Assembly (NCBI GenBank): GCA_029931535.1
Contig: JAQPZY010001659.1
Location: 4,842,001 to 4,906,000, forward strand
DNA length: 64,000 nt
Source: Margaritifera margaritifera
Taxonomy: Eukaryota > Mollusca > Bivalvia > Unionida > Margaritiferidae
Reading direction: 5' to 3'
Below, piece by piece: positions 1 through 11,505 of the stretch; position 1 is the stretch's first letter; the number at the start of each line of letters is the position of its first letter. The translations under genes were made by a program, and so were the position numbers. Below the pieces are notes generated by a model. That model was given only the letters and a program-made list of their open reading frames with translations. It was not told the DNA's origin and did not search any database.

Positions 1-1674
1 ACTTTCAAGTGATTTTTGGAAAGGGGCCTGCCCAATGATGCTGAACCAGCATCATTTGATTGCCTGTTTTATTCATTTATTTTATTTTATTTTTTTTAAA
101 AAGGAGTCATTCTTTTAAACAATTTTACCATACAACTGGACAGAAACTTTGGGTTATGAAAAGAATTTAGCAATCAAACTGGATGGAAGATGGCAAAATT
201 TAAACAAAAAAAATGTTAGAAATGTCTGCATGGAATATTATGGATGCCCCACCACAATGCTTGAAATGACCTGAATTAATGTATGGACGTACAAACAAGG
301 GTAATATTATATGCCCCTACCACTGTCACAGTGGGTTAAAAAAATGTGTGCATGTTATGGAGTGAAAATGACCTAGGTGCCTATAGGTTAGACAAACATA
401 TTCCACCTATATTTATTTAACGAGTCACACAAAACCAGGGAATGTACAGTTTGTCGTCTATAGGAATTACAAACATACAATATTCCACCTGTAATCATTT
501 AATGATTTACACAGCTGGAGAATGCCTGGTTTGTCATCTATAGGAATTGCCAACATACAACTTACTGACAATCAGTGTCTGATGGGTAGGATCTGATTTA
601 ATTGTTTCCATGATGGACAGGACTATCAAAAGAAATGGATCACACGGTCTGTCCACCCAACTGGATGACTGAAAAGCTCAGATCACAGTGATCGAATAAT
701 ACTGTTTATTTATTAACATTTGAAAGTATCAATTTTTGTGGATTTTGGAAAAATTATATTTTTGTTGGTACTTAAATGCAAGTATTGGGAAAGGATTCCT
801 ACTGTTTGTACACAAAGATCATTGTGGCAGATGTTTAGCGATAAACAGACTTGATGCCAATGATTTTTATTTCATCTTTTTGGAAGTAGAAACAGATGAA
901 AGCACATTCCTATGTTTATTGTAATTTTTTTTTTTTTTTAAAAATTAGTGGAATAAATAGATAAATAGACAACAACACAGTTTAAAACTGGTATAATGGT
1001 GATCTGGAGAGGGGCAAAGGGGACTCTTGAAGGGCAGAGGGAAGGCACTAGGAGGGCTCAGAGGGCACTAATGACTGGGGTGGGGGTGGATTGAGCACCC
1101 CTCTATTACTATCTAGCTGGATCACTGTAGGTATTGCACATCATTGCAAATTTAGCACCATAAAACCAGCAGTTTTTGCAAGAGTTCTATATTTCCTGAA
1201 ACTATAACGTGTTTGTAAAGAGCTGAATGACTTTAAAACACAGTTTGCAAGTGACTACATTGTACTTGCAAATTTTGGAAGTCATTTTACTGACTATTCT
1301 GTAACCATCTTCTACGGTGCTATCTGCCAATAATTTACTCCTAATGACTCTAAAGTAGACAACAAACAGAACTTTAGGATGCGGTTATGGCTGCATGGGA
1401 TTTCAACTGTACATGCACAAGGTTTTAGTGTTTGTTTCTGTGCTGGATTAGGTCCAATACACCCCGATTCTTAGGAAAAGTTCGACATTCTGCATACAAA
1501 TTTTGAAAACTGACAGATGGCTTGACAGTGAAAATGGGCTGGCAAACACACTCATTTAATGCTTTGCTCTAGCACCATGGAGCTGACGGATATGCTGTAG
1601 AACCTAAAAGCTTGTGCTGCAAAAATGATGACTCGCTGCCTTTCAACCACTGTCCACATATACTGACCACTAAC
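1..1674 (-). other. ZMIZ1: ZMIZ-like intron, 5' part (downstream of last exon seen)
   Basis: This sequence follows the donor at 1674 in the direction of transcription. I searched it for the next ZMIZ exon (Gly/Met/Pro-rich) on the minus strand and found none. It holds AT-rich sequence, a homopolymer T run near 927-940, a purine-rich G tract around 1010-1090, and the two-copy duplication listed at 392-547. Nothing else is recognised. Confidence 0.75.
392..547. repeat. Two-copy tandem duplication, about 78 bp unit
   Basis: Two diverged copies lie side by side, each running from ACAAACATA..TATTCCACCT to TTTGTC(G/A)TCTATAGGAATT. They differ by scattered substitutions, so the duplication is old. 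No coding potential is evident. Confidence 0.7.
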
Positions 1675-1927
1675 CTGCATTTGAGGTGCATACTGGTTAT
1701 TCATGTTCATCTGCATGTTCATTTGCTGTTGTTGCTGCTGCTGCTGCTGATTCTGCTGTTCTTGAAGCGCTACCATACTGGCAGTTGCCGTAGCTGTAGC
1801 TGTTGCTGTGGCAGCAGCAGCTACTAAAGCTGCTGCTGACAGGGCTCCCGGTGGGGCATGGTAGTCATTTGGAGCACCTGACATTGGGGTATTTGACCCA
1901 GGTGTATTAGGGGTGGGTGGGTATCCA
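1675..1927 (-). CDS. ZMIZ1: ZMIZ1/2-like exon (Ala-Thr and poly-Gln tract)
   Basis: This is a 253-bp coding exon. The acceptor is tttcgttttttcag|TGGATA and the donor is ATGCAG|gttagt. Its first base completes the Ser codon opened by the previous exon, and 84 codons follow, ending in phase 0. The translation starts GYPPTPNTPGSNTPMSGAP and reaches an alternating Ala-Thr tract (AAAATATATATATA) then MVALQE, closely matching the ZMIZ1 tract AAAATATATATATVAALQE. A run of nine Gln (mixed CAG/CAA codons) and a Met/Asn/Gln-rich segment ending QYAPQMQ follow. The open frame continues past the donor to a stop at 1552, but those residues are intronic. The next exon would lie below position 1, and the DNA-binding and MIZ zinc finger regions are not in the window. 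Confidence 0.94.
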
Positions 1928-4900
1928 CTGAAAAAACGAAATTCTCTGAATTATTTTGATGGAGATGAAACTACAGAAATATTTAAAAAATTTGCATTTT
2001 TTTTTTAAAGAACAAAACTCGCAACCTAGGAAGCAACAAAATTTGAAAAGTATACATGATCTTGTTTCATGTATTCATTGGTGCAAAAAGGTATCCCCTT
2101 TATGCTTTGAAATAGCTTTTTATAAAATAGAAGTTTCAGTTCACTTTGGGCTTCTTTATATAGAACAAATTCAAGGAGTAAAAAAAAAAAAAAAAAAAAA
2201 TTTAGTGCAGTGTCGCGGAACCACAATTTTTTGTCCTATGTCCCCCAAATCTTGATTGCTGTGTGCTCCGTTGGTCGCAATTTTTCATCAGGAAATTATT
2301 AAAAAATCCACCTGCCAGTTTTCCTTCGTGCACATCGGTCTGTGTCTATGTCGGCTCTAGCAATGGCCGAAGTCACTACAGGTAATAAAAGGGTTGAATT
2401 AAGATGGCAGTTAATTTCCATTTTAAAGCAACATTTTTGGCAATCAAAGCATTCAAGGTTTGTAATGGTCTGCATAGTTGCAATGTAAAGTAACTGACAG
2501 CTGCTGGTGCAATCTATTTTAAAGGCTGAACTAATGACAAAAAAAGACAAAATTTCTGGGCTAAAACAAACCTGCAGAAATATTGAGTTTGTCATTTAAT
2601 CAATGAATCAATCATTTGAAAGGAAATTTAATCAATGAATCAATCATTTGAAAGGAAAAAACAATTCATAAGAAAAGTTGAATTATTATAAAAATTGCCA
2701 GTTGATAAAAAGTGAACACTCAAGTTAAATGAGAGCAAGATCCTGAATGGAAAATTGTAAAGTTCAGCTCTTTACAGATGAACCAAATATGTAAACATGT
2801 AAATGTTGTTATGGTTAATAACAATAATATAAATCTCCAAAGAAATACTGAAAATGCAATGCAGAGAATGAAGTTAAGGTGACAAAACTATTGAAGCAAA
2901 CATATTATTTTTTTGCCACTACTAGTGCATTAAGTACTTTCAAGTATTTTTCTTTATCCCTTTGAAATTTCTAGTGTCTCCCAAATTTGGAGGACAGTGG
3001 GACACAATAACCCCTGCCCATGTGATCCTAGGTGCAACACTGGAAACATGAAATCTTTCAAAGGATCTATCTCATTTTATTTATTTTACTGCACTGTTCT
3101 GTATACATGTTTAGAAAAGACCATTAAATGAAATTTCAGTTTTCGAAATGAAACCTGGGCTGGAGATCATAAAACCTGAGTCGATGTTTAAGCTTCAGAT
3201 TTCATGTCAACCAATCACAAATTAAATTACTTCTGAAACATATTTTGATTGGCTGCTGCCGGAAACCTGATCTCAAATTCAAATTCAAGGTTGTTGTTTT
3301 TTATCAACAGGTTTGTCATACTTTCATCTGTATTAGATTTATTCTTCAGGACTTTTGTTCTCCTCTCATTCAATTACTTTTATTACATATTTTCTGATGA
3401 TCCTTGCCATAGAATTGATAAATAGAGTCAAAACATGTGTATGATAGCCAATCTTGGCATGAAAAAGTGAACATGCTCAGGGACCTGGTCCTCTGGTAAT
3501 TACTACCATGATAAACCCAGAGGACATTCCAATGCATTTTTTGACAAGTATGGGATGGATTCTTAATTGGATATACCATCCTTTTTATTAAAATGTTGCT
3601 CAAGTTTTGTAACAAAATATTAAAATGGGCTTATTATCAGAGAAACTGGGTATATAAAATTATCATGCTCAAATTCGGACTCGACTCAAAATTTTGATCG
3701 GACAGTTATTTTTCATTAACCAATCAAATACTGCAATTTTGAGTTGTCCGAGTTTCAGCACAAGAAAATTTTTAAACACTGTGACCTGGGTACACAAGTA
3801 AATTGAGATACTCACTGTATGTATAAATGGAATCTATTCTACTTGACTTTTATACAATCGTCCCCCTCTTACACGGCCACCCCTTCTGTGTCAGGAAAGT
3901 GTCCTTATAAGAGGGGTGGTTTTTGTTGAGGGGGATCACCCAGATGCGAGTAGAACATATAGAGTAAGAATGGCACAACCAATTTTTAAATATTTTATAT
4001 TTTAATTTACAAATCACATGCATGCTATGGAATGAACCCATTTCATACTGAAGCCTATCAGACGGGCATTAGTGTAGAACTGAACTTTTTTTCAGTCAGT
4101 GGTGTGTCAACACAAGATAATGCAGTAAAGTTGGTCAATCTAGCTTTACAGGACACGTTTTTCAAATAATTCTGAAGTTTTATACGATTTTTAAAAGCAT
4201 GAAATTTTCAATAAAGCCACAAATTTTTTAATTGAAAATTTTCAGATGTAAAACATTCAGGGCAAGGTAAAGTTAAGTAAACTAGTAAACATACTTTAAA
4301 TTCTTAAAATATATATTCAATGCAATTTCTCTATTTGAAATATTCAATTCACCTCTTATATGTAAGTGTATTAAATGTTGGCAAGTTTAGGACGTTTAAA
4401 ATTGGTGAATAAATAATAAAAATCCATCAAGAATGTCAAAGGTTATTAATAGTTTATTAAATTTACTCGCATGAAGATTGGAGAGCAAGCAGACCAAATG
4501 CTTGGTGGAAAGTGTACAAAGCTGTTCCTTTTGTTCCAGTATTTTCATTCCATAGTAAATTCTAATGTAAAAATACCAGTCTTTTGTTGCATTCTTTTGG
4601 TCCATTTCCAGGAATGCAGTAAAATTTCACAATATTATGCACATATATTTATATTTTTACAAATTTTGTTATTTGAAAAAATGAATTACTTCACGATTTA
4701 TAATTCATAAATGCGTAAAAGATAAGTAGTCCCATATCTGATTGAAATGATCATGGGACATGATGCTATTGAAATTAGTCTTGATCATCCTTTATTTTGT
4801 TTACAATAGTCATTCATGGATGGGAGATGTAAAACATCCATGCAAACATGTAAACTTATAAATGATTTCATAGTTCGAATATCAACTGCCATACATTTTT

Positions 4901-6573
4901 TCTGCACTCTTGTTCTGTATAAAGGTTTGTTTCTGTATCCAAACGTTTCCAAAGGTCTTGATTACATATCAGATCAAAATAATGACAAGGTAAAGATTCG
5001 TCTGGGTGCTGAACCACTGTCCCTGTTACTTTGGTATATGCGTAAACATCATGAGCAGCAAAGTTCTCAAATGTCCAATTAACTTGAATACCATCAAAGT
5101 CTTGTTCACTACCAATATCTGATTAAAAAGACCAAACTAACCAGTCATCATCCACTAAGTTCACTTTGACATAGTCAACATCACAATCCCCACTGATTAA
5201 AATGTTAATTCCCTCCCCCTCACTGTCAATATTTTAATCATAATAAGCATCCACATCTCTGCCATAATTAGCCTATTCAATACTAACTGCCATTGTGATC
5301 TCTGTACGTTAAAATTAATTTTTTTTACCAACAAGTTATTATCAGCACAGTTGATTTCATCAAAGACAAGATCACAATCCCCACTGCCTAAAATTTCCCT
5401 CACAGAATTGTCTATATTTTCATCAAAATTGGCATCCTCATCACTGCCGTTACTTGCCACTTTAGTAGTCTGCCATTTTGATCTCTGCACATTAAAACTT
5501 GTGTTTGAAATGAAATTTTCAGCTAACCAGTTGTCATCAACTCAGTTCATTTTGATGAAGTAAAGATAATGACCCACAGTGCCAAAAATGTCTATATTTT
5601 CATAAGATTCGTCATGCACATCACTACCATCACTTGCATCTTCGGTACTGTGTGCTATTTTGATCTCTGCATGTTAAAACTCAGTTTTGAAATCAAAATT
5701 TCACCAGCTTTGTTTAATTTTTTTGTACTCATGCTGTCACTGCATGACATAGCATTTGTGTACCTTCAACCTTTATCTCCTTCTTTTCCAAGTAAACCTA
5801 CAATAATGATGTATTACACAGTAACATGCACTTCCACGAAATGGCAGACTGAATGTAGTGAACACATGAACAGAATCATATCCCAAATGAAAAGGTAAAG
5901 TATGACCGGAATCATATCCCATATGAAATGGGTTAATGTGATAAAAGGAAGTAAGCTTGTCACATGATCGACTGGCTATAGTCTGAAACTCTTTAAAATA
6001 CATTTTGTAAGTGCTTAAAAAGATGCCAAGATAATACTTCTACTATATAACAATGGGATATCACACTGATTTGAGCTGAACAATACTGTGCTTTTCAGCG
6101 CTTAGATTTCATCATCTGGATAATTACGGGTGGTAAAAATAGCCAGAAAATATCAAAGTGGCAAAACCTGATATTAAGGAACACACAGCAGTAAGAATAA
6201 TCGGATTACTTACCTCTTTGTATGGATTAAAGTTAGGCAATTTTTTGGCATGTTGGAACAAATGTCATTGTGTTGAATTGAGAAATCAACAAATATTCAC
6301 GAGATTTCCATCTGTAAAACCCAATATGTGTCTGTGAAGGGTGACTTTGACATTTTTTGCACTAATATGCTGGCCGCACTAGTGGTGTGGCCATCTTAGA
6401 GGGGCAACACAAACTCACCAGTGCCATGGGATTCTGGCCATAAAAAAGCAGGTAGCTGGTGGTCATGGGGCTCTATCAGAGAGGGACTGCTGTACATAGG
6501 TGGTTATGTGCAATTGGTTGCTAAAGCAGGTTTGGACTGTATTGGAAAGTAAGACTGTCCATAATAATTTTAC
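1928..6573 (-). other. ZMIZ1: ZMIZ-like intron, 4.6 kb
   Basis: This intron joins the exons at 6574-6849 and 1675-1927. The donor is gtaaaa and the acceptor ends cgttttttcag; a T-rich tract precedes the AG. It contains the piggyBac relic at 4735-5700. A short duplication (AATCAATGAATCAATCATTTGAAAGGAAA-type, two copies) lies at about 2599-2659. Two tandem-like copies of GAATCATATCCCA..ATGAAA lie near 5872-5932. A poly-A run lies at 2180-2200. The stretches 2300-2590, 2660-4730 and 5950-6570 show nothing I can name. Confidence 0.85.
4735..5700 (-). pseudogene. Decayed piggyBac-type transposase (N-terminal half)
   Basis: Reading the minus strand, an acidic N-terminal region (about 5170-5700) contains two to three diverged repeats of roughly 65 residues with SDEDANFDENID and DDDWL-type motifs. 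The same frame continues, through one stop, into SDIGSEQDFDGIQVNWTF. It then reaches HYFDLICNQDLWKRLDTETN and LYTEQ, which resembles the piggyBac (DDE_Tnp_1_7) opening motif FFDLFFDDELLDLIVEETNRYA. A +1 frameshift near 4893 moves the reading frame to MKSFISLHVCMDVLHLPSMN, matching the family pattern MKAFLGLLILMGI..LPSIRDYWS. The copy has stops and a frameshift, and the catalytic Asp region was not found, so it is dead. It lies inside the ZMIZ-like intron in the same orientation. The tandem acidic repeats are unusual for the family and may reflect duplication within the ancestral N-terminus. Confidence 0.78.
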
Positions 6574-6849
6574 CTTGGCCTTTGATAGGAACCTGAGTCT
6601 CTTCTGTACATTGTTGCATTTTGGGCTTGGTTGTAAGCTGGCTTCTGTAACTGGTTGCCAGGAAAAGCCTGAGGTGACTGTGTATAGTTGTTGCTTGACA
6701 TAGATGGATTGGTGTAGCCTGACTGCGTATTGTGTGTATAGGGGCCGTTCTGTGGTGGTTGGGACATCCCCCACACTGTGGTTACCACGGAGAGGGACTG
6801 CTGGGGACCACCCGCTGGGTTACCTCCTGCCCAAGCAGCATTTGGATCA
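6574..6849 (-). CDS. ZMIZ1: ZMIZ1/2-like exon (SLSVVTTVWG motif)
   Basis: This is a 276-bp coding exon. The acceptor is tcttcttccag|TGATCC and the donor is CCAAG|gtaaaa. One base completes the Gly codon begun in the 59230-59359 exon, then 91 codons follow, then two bases of a split Ser codon. The key segment SLSVVTTVWGM matches vertebrate ZMIZ1 SLSVVTTVWGV. The rest is a Gln/Asn/Ser/Pro/Tyr-rich, probably disordered region ending in MYRRDSGSYQRP. An open frame appears to start at 6788, but that is only an in-frame GTG inside the exon; the coding sequence begins upstream with DPNAAWAGGNP. The exon is coding because both borders and both phases agree with its neighbours and the motif is conserved. 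The preceding intron is unusually long at 52.4 kb. Confidence 0.93.
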
Positions 6850-7284
6850 CTGGAAGAAGATCATGTGATAATTACATGATAAACAAAATTGCTCTATGTG
6901 ATCATGTAAAATAATGTAGTTTTTGAAAAAAAATGACACTGATATGGACAGAGATGAAAATTCAACACAAAAAAGCAGGTGACAGTTTACTTGCATGAAA
7001 TTAAGACTGCTCGTAAAAAAAAGCATTAAGATAAAGTGTTGAAATCCATGCCAGAGATTTCATAAGATGCAAATGAAATCAGGACCATAACTGATTCAAA
7101 CAAATTATAATAAAGATATACCAAATGTGGTTAAATGCATCCCCTTACCTAATTTCTTAACTGGAATAAATTATAATTAAATGCCAAAGCCTTGATCCGC
7201 AAGATGTAAAAATATGATCAATCAAGGAAGTCATCAAACAGACAGAGAGAGAGAGAGATTTACTTTTAATTAATAATGAAGGTA

Positions 7285-7501
7285 CCGTATGTACTCGCGT
7301 ATAATCGAAGTCCAAATGCAAACAACATAGACCCTGATCTGCCATCACATAATGCACTGGCAGATTAGGGTCTATGTTGTTTGTTCTACTGATTAGTCCT
7401 TACAAACTGCATAGACCCAGATCTGCCAGCACATTATGCAACAGCAGATCTGGGTCTACGCAGTTTGCAGTTGGTATCGACTTATACGCGAGTATATACA
7501 G
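7285..7501. mobile_element. Double-hairpin TA-target MITE, copy 1
   Basis: A 217-bp element flanked by TA on both sides. Its ends are CCGTATGTACTCGCGTATAA and the inverted TTATACGCGAGTATATACAG. The inside holds two hairpins. The first has arms ACAACATAGACCCTGATCTG.. and the inverse around a CACATAATGCAC loop. The second has arms AAACTGCATAGACCCAGATC.. and the inverse around a CACATTATGCAA loop. There is no coding capacity. This is one of the best-preserved copies of the family. Confidence 0.88.
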
Positions 7502-8109
7502 TAGCTGATTCAGAAAGTTATATTCCCTTGATTGTGTTTTGCAGCATAATAGAGAATTTCCTGTCAGATAGCTGTAATGTTTAAGTTTATTGCTGCATTT
7601 TGCCCTACTTATCCAAGGACACACTCATCCCTTAAGTAACCCTACTAAAATCTGCAGATATGGGAAGACTGATACACAACCAATAGAAATCACAGCTGGC
7701 CTGTGTAATTTTAACATTTTCATTTATGTGTGCACTAAGTAATGTAACTGTGTTGGACCTGGATAACAAAATTAATGAGAATTAAATCTCCATCTCTGAA
7801 ATATGGAGTTTTAATCCCAGGCTGCCATTTTGGGTAGAGTTTGTGAAAAGCAAATTCCATTGCTAGATTAAGAATCTGTACAGGTTTTTCAGTTTCTGCA
7901 ATACCAACTTGCCATTCTGCACAAAGATTTGTTTTCACTTTTCAGACTTTCTTCTTAAACTAAATAAAAGAAACAAAATTTAAATGAACAATGCAATTTC
8001 CAACAACCAGCGATTTATCACAACTTCATGAACTGAGTTCAGGTCCACTCCTTTCCCCAACCCATGTTAAAAATGTTAACGCGTTTTGTTTTCTCACATC
8101 AACAGATGG

Positions 8110-8868
8110 AGTAAAATAGCACCTTTGACGATTGGACTTTGTCCAGGCACTCTTTGGGCAAAGAGGCTGCTTCCATTAGTCACCTCTTACAACACGACAG
8201 ATCAACATCATTTGTACAAACTTGAAAGACCTTCATGCCAGGATGCTTTCTGACAAATTTGGTCAAATTCTGTCAAGTGGAGTTTAGCAAGTCATTTAAA
8301 GGATTTTCTACTTTAGTAAAAGTGACCATTTTTGACAGTGAATGATTCTCATTGGTACAATTTGAAACCACTTAATGCTGGAATGTTTTGTCAATTTTGG
8401 TCCAATTCTGTTGAGCAGTTTCTGAGAAGTTTCTTAAAAGTGTTATTGTTTCTAGTAACAGCATCATATGTACAAATATGAAAGCCATCTATGCCAGAAT
8501 GTTTTCTGTTTATATTTGGTCAAATTCTGTCTAGTAGTTTTGTAGAAGTCATTTAAAGGTTTTTCCATTTTTTTTGTAACACCTGCCATATTTGATGCAG
8601 GTTGTCATCATTTGATCAGTATGTAAAAACGTGGTTCAAGGTTATTTTTGTCCAATTTTAGTAATGGTGACCAAACTGGATGATGGCTCAGCATCCATTT
8701 TCGAACAAATATATGAAAGACTTTGATACCAGAATATTCTGTGTAAGATCAGGTGAAACATGGTCAAGCAGTTTTTTTAAAAAGAAATTGTAAATAACTG
8801 TTGTGACCAGACAATGCATAACACGCAGGACCATACTATAAGCTCACTTGGACTTCTAGTCATGTCAT
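8110..8868 (+). mobile_element. Internally tandem dispersed element (CCAGGATGCTTTCTG type)
   Basis: About five diverged units of roughly 140 bp. Each contains GAAAGACCTTCATGCCAGGA, TTTCTGTCAAATTTGGTCAA and CAGTTTCTGAGAAGTCATTT-like blocks separated by GTGACCATATTTGATG. The copy closes with CATACTATAAGCTCACTTGG and TTCTAG. The same unit recurs at 14195-15530 and 20330-20600. It is non-coding. The ending CTAG followed by T would fit a Helitron-type terminus, but no helicase is present. Confidence 0.65.
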
Positions 8869-9004
8869 GGTCATGTCAAGCTACACCAAGGCTGGGTTGA
8901 CAATAAACTAATGATGTGTAAAACAGGATTCTGCATCATCCAACCAACTCAGATATGGGGGAGGGGGGGGGGGGGGCGTTTGTGTGTATTTTTGAATTCT
9001 GGTT

Positions 9005-9180
9005 TTGTATGGAGTTTTAAGGCAATATATCACAAGTAGCTTATTGCGTGCCAAGGCAATATGCGTAAAGTGCTTTCCCCATGGTCATACCATGGTAGCT
9101 GACCCAATAGTTGGATTTGAACCTGTGTCCTTTTGCTTACAAGTCTGGCATGATAATTGTGGAGCCACCAATATGGGGGA
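9005..9180 (-). mobile_element. tRNA-type SINE (type 2), degraded
   Basis: On the minus strand a B-box-like GGTTCAAATCCAA is followed by a GGTCAGCTACCATGGTATGA body and a GGAAAGCACTTTACG segment. This is the same order as the intact copies at 50549-50735 and 62700-62895. The head and tail are diverged. Confidence 0.55.
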
Positions 9181-9654
9181 ATCACCTCTTCATGAAACAA
9201 AGGCCAACTATAAACAATTTCAGGTCTGTAAAAAAAATATTTTACAAACACTTGTACAAGACAAGTAATGTTTCAAGAGTGACTTGTTGTGAACAATTGA
9301 TTACTTGTTCTGGTACTTCATAATTTTCTTCATTTTCTAGTCGATAATGTCTATAATGCTGCCTACTGTATTCTTTATTATACCGCAGTGTAGATATAGC
9401 TAAGTATTATTTATATATGTGGTATATGTGCAATTTCTGTTCTTAGAATGAATATTAAACCGGTTTTACTGTTTAAGGCATCAAGTTTACATCAGCCTGA
9501 ACTCTTGGCACCCTTTGTACACGTGATGTAATGATTAACCAATGGTTCACATTGAGGACTTTGACCCGTCTTTATAAAACTAAAGCAAGTGTACTGTGAA
9601 CTGCACATTATGCACCTGAACCGTGTCTAATAGTCCTCTATGTAGACAACTAAA

Positions 9655-10570
9655 ATTTTTGTACAGAAACCTTTTTTCTTCTTTTAGTCTCAGTGACCTT
9701 GATTTTTGACCTTTTGACCCCAAAATAAATAGGCTCCTTCCACACCCAAATTGCAAGCCAACTACAAAGTTTGGTCTTTGTGATGTAGAAGTAAAATTAT
9801 TGTATAGAAATCATTTTTCCTCTTTTAGTTACTGGTAGAGTGACCTTGGTCATTGACTTCAAAATCAATTGGCTTCTTCCTTACCCCAAGTGCTAACAAT
9901 CCACAAAGTTTGGTTGAGGTATGTGATGAGAACTGATGTTATTGTGCTGAAAACATTTTTATTCCTTCATTCACCGTGATCTTGGCCTCTGACCTTTTGA
10001 CTCCAAAATCAAGAGAGTTTTTTCCCCATCCCAAGTGCAAGCCACCCACAAAGTATGGTAGTTGTAGATGATAGAAAACTAGAGTTACTGTGTGGAAACC
10101 ATTATTCTTCTTCCACTCTGAGTGACCTTGACTGTTGAAGCCCAAAATTGATAGGGTTCTTCCTTACCCCAAGTGCAAGCAATCTACATAGTTTGGTAAC
10201 TGTAGCTGATGGAAAGCTTAAGTTATTGTGCATAAATCATATTTCTTCTTTCAGCCACAGTGATTTTGAGCTTTGATCTTTTGTCTCCAAAATCAATATG
10301 CTTCTTCCTGTCCCAATGTGCAAGCTATCCTCACAGTTTGGTAAATTTATATGCTGGAGAACTCCAGTTGTTGTACAGAAAGCATTCTTCTTCTTCAGTC
10401 ACAGTGACCTTGTTCTTCAAGTTTTTGAGCCCGAAATTGATATGGTTCTGCCTTACACGAAGAGCAAGCCATCCACAAAGTTTGCTAACTCTAGCTAGTG
10501 GACAACTTAAGTTATTGTGTGCAAACCATATTGGAAACAAATATTGGAAACAGACTGATGGACAACACTG
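9655..10570 (+). repeat. Internally tandem element with TGACCTTG..CCAAAATCAATA units
   Basis: Six diverged units of about 145 bp. Each reads roughly: GTGACCTTGA..TTTTGACC, CCAAAATCAATAGG, CTTCTTCCTTACCCCAAGTG, CAAGCCA, CCACAAAGTTTGGT, then GTGTA(G/C)AAACCAT. It ends near AAACAGACTGATGGACAACA, a reduced form of the GACGGAC tail found on the other internally tandem elements here. It is non-coding and resembles dispersed repeats common in molluscs. Confidence 0.7.
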
Positions 10571-11412
10571 TAACAAAAATATTTACTGCCTCATGACCAG
10601 TGTATATTAATGGTTAGATACAAGAATGGTCTTGAATAAGTTGCAAAACTGTACAAACATTATTGAATAGTAGGATATACAGAGATTTTTAGAATTTAGT
10701 CTCCCCCTACTTGGGAGATACCAACTGATTACTGATCCTGTGCATGTCTATCTGCAGTTTAGAAGAAATCTGACCCTGAACATACTATTTGTCAGCCGAC
10801 TTGTCTGGCTTTTGGTGAACGTTCATTCTATTCCAATCTCAATACATACATGTATAGCCTTTCTTCATCTTTGAACATTCACAAATGTTATAAAGGTTGC
10901 ATTTCAGTGCACCTGAATGGCACATACTAAGAAACAATTCCATACTAATAATAAGTTACAACACTTGTACTTGACAAAAAGTATCCCCATGAAATTGCAT
11001 GAAACCGAGTTGTTACTGTGTTTTTCCAGCCACAAAATCAATCCAAATTTAAGCCTTTTCTCTTCTTTCATATCTGTAATTTATGACCATTTGAAGATCA
11101 TTGCTAATAATGAACCAACAAGAAATTCTGTAGAATGCTATGTCCTGCCTGCTTTGGCAGTACATACATAATCCAAAAACTTAGCATAGTCACTTTAGCA
11201 AGAAAAGTAGGACAATTTAACTTTTATGGGTACAAACATATGTGACAAAGGTGAATACATGCAACGGGTTTCCTGACCATACATACAACAGTGTCTAGGA
11301 AACTGCTACATGTAAATGCACAAAAAAAGAGAACATATTCGATGAAGCATGAACAGTATGCATATGAACCTTCTACCTGTTTTGATTTGAAATGTAAACA
11401 CCCATCAAATTT

Positions 11413-11505
11413 AATGACTGTATATACAAAAGTGCCTGTGATCACTGTGACCTAGTTTTGTATATACAAATGTGCCTGTGATCACTGTGACCTACTTTTG
11501 TGGAC
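11413..11505. repeat. Two-copy direct duplication, about 49 bp
   Basis: The segment TATATACAAA(A/T)GTGCCTGT..GATCACTGTGACCTA(G/C)TTTTGT occurs twice in direct succession with very few differences, so it is recent. Confidence 0.8.

Noticed and set aside
1552..1674. C-terminal part of the minus-strand frame past QYAPQMQ
   Set aside because: Lies after a good donor site (CAG|gttagt); unrelated to ZMIZ proteins and most likely intronic read-through.
1612..1827. Plus-strand open frame opposite the ZMIZ-like exon
   Set aside because: Shadow of the coding exon; Leu/Cys runs are the complement of Gln and Ala/Thr codons.
3835..3950. CCCCTCTTACACGG..TTATAAGAGGGG local inverted repeat as a MITE
   Set aside because: Short and imperfect; no target duplication and no second copy found in the window.
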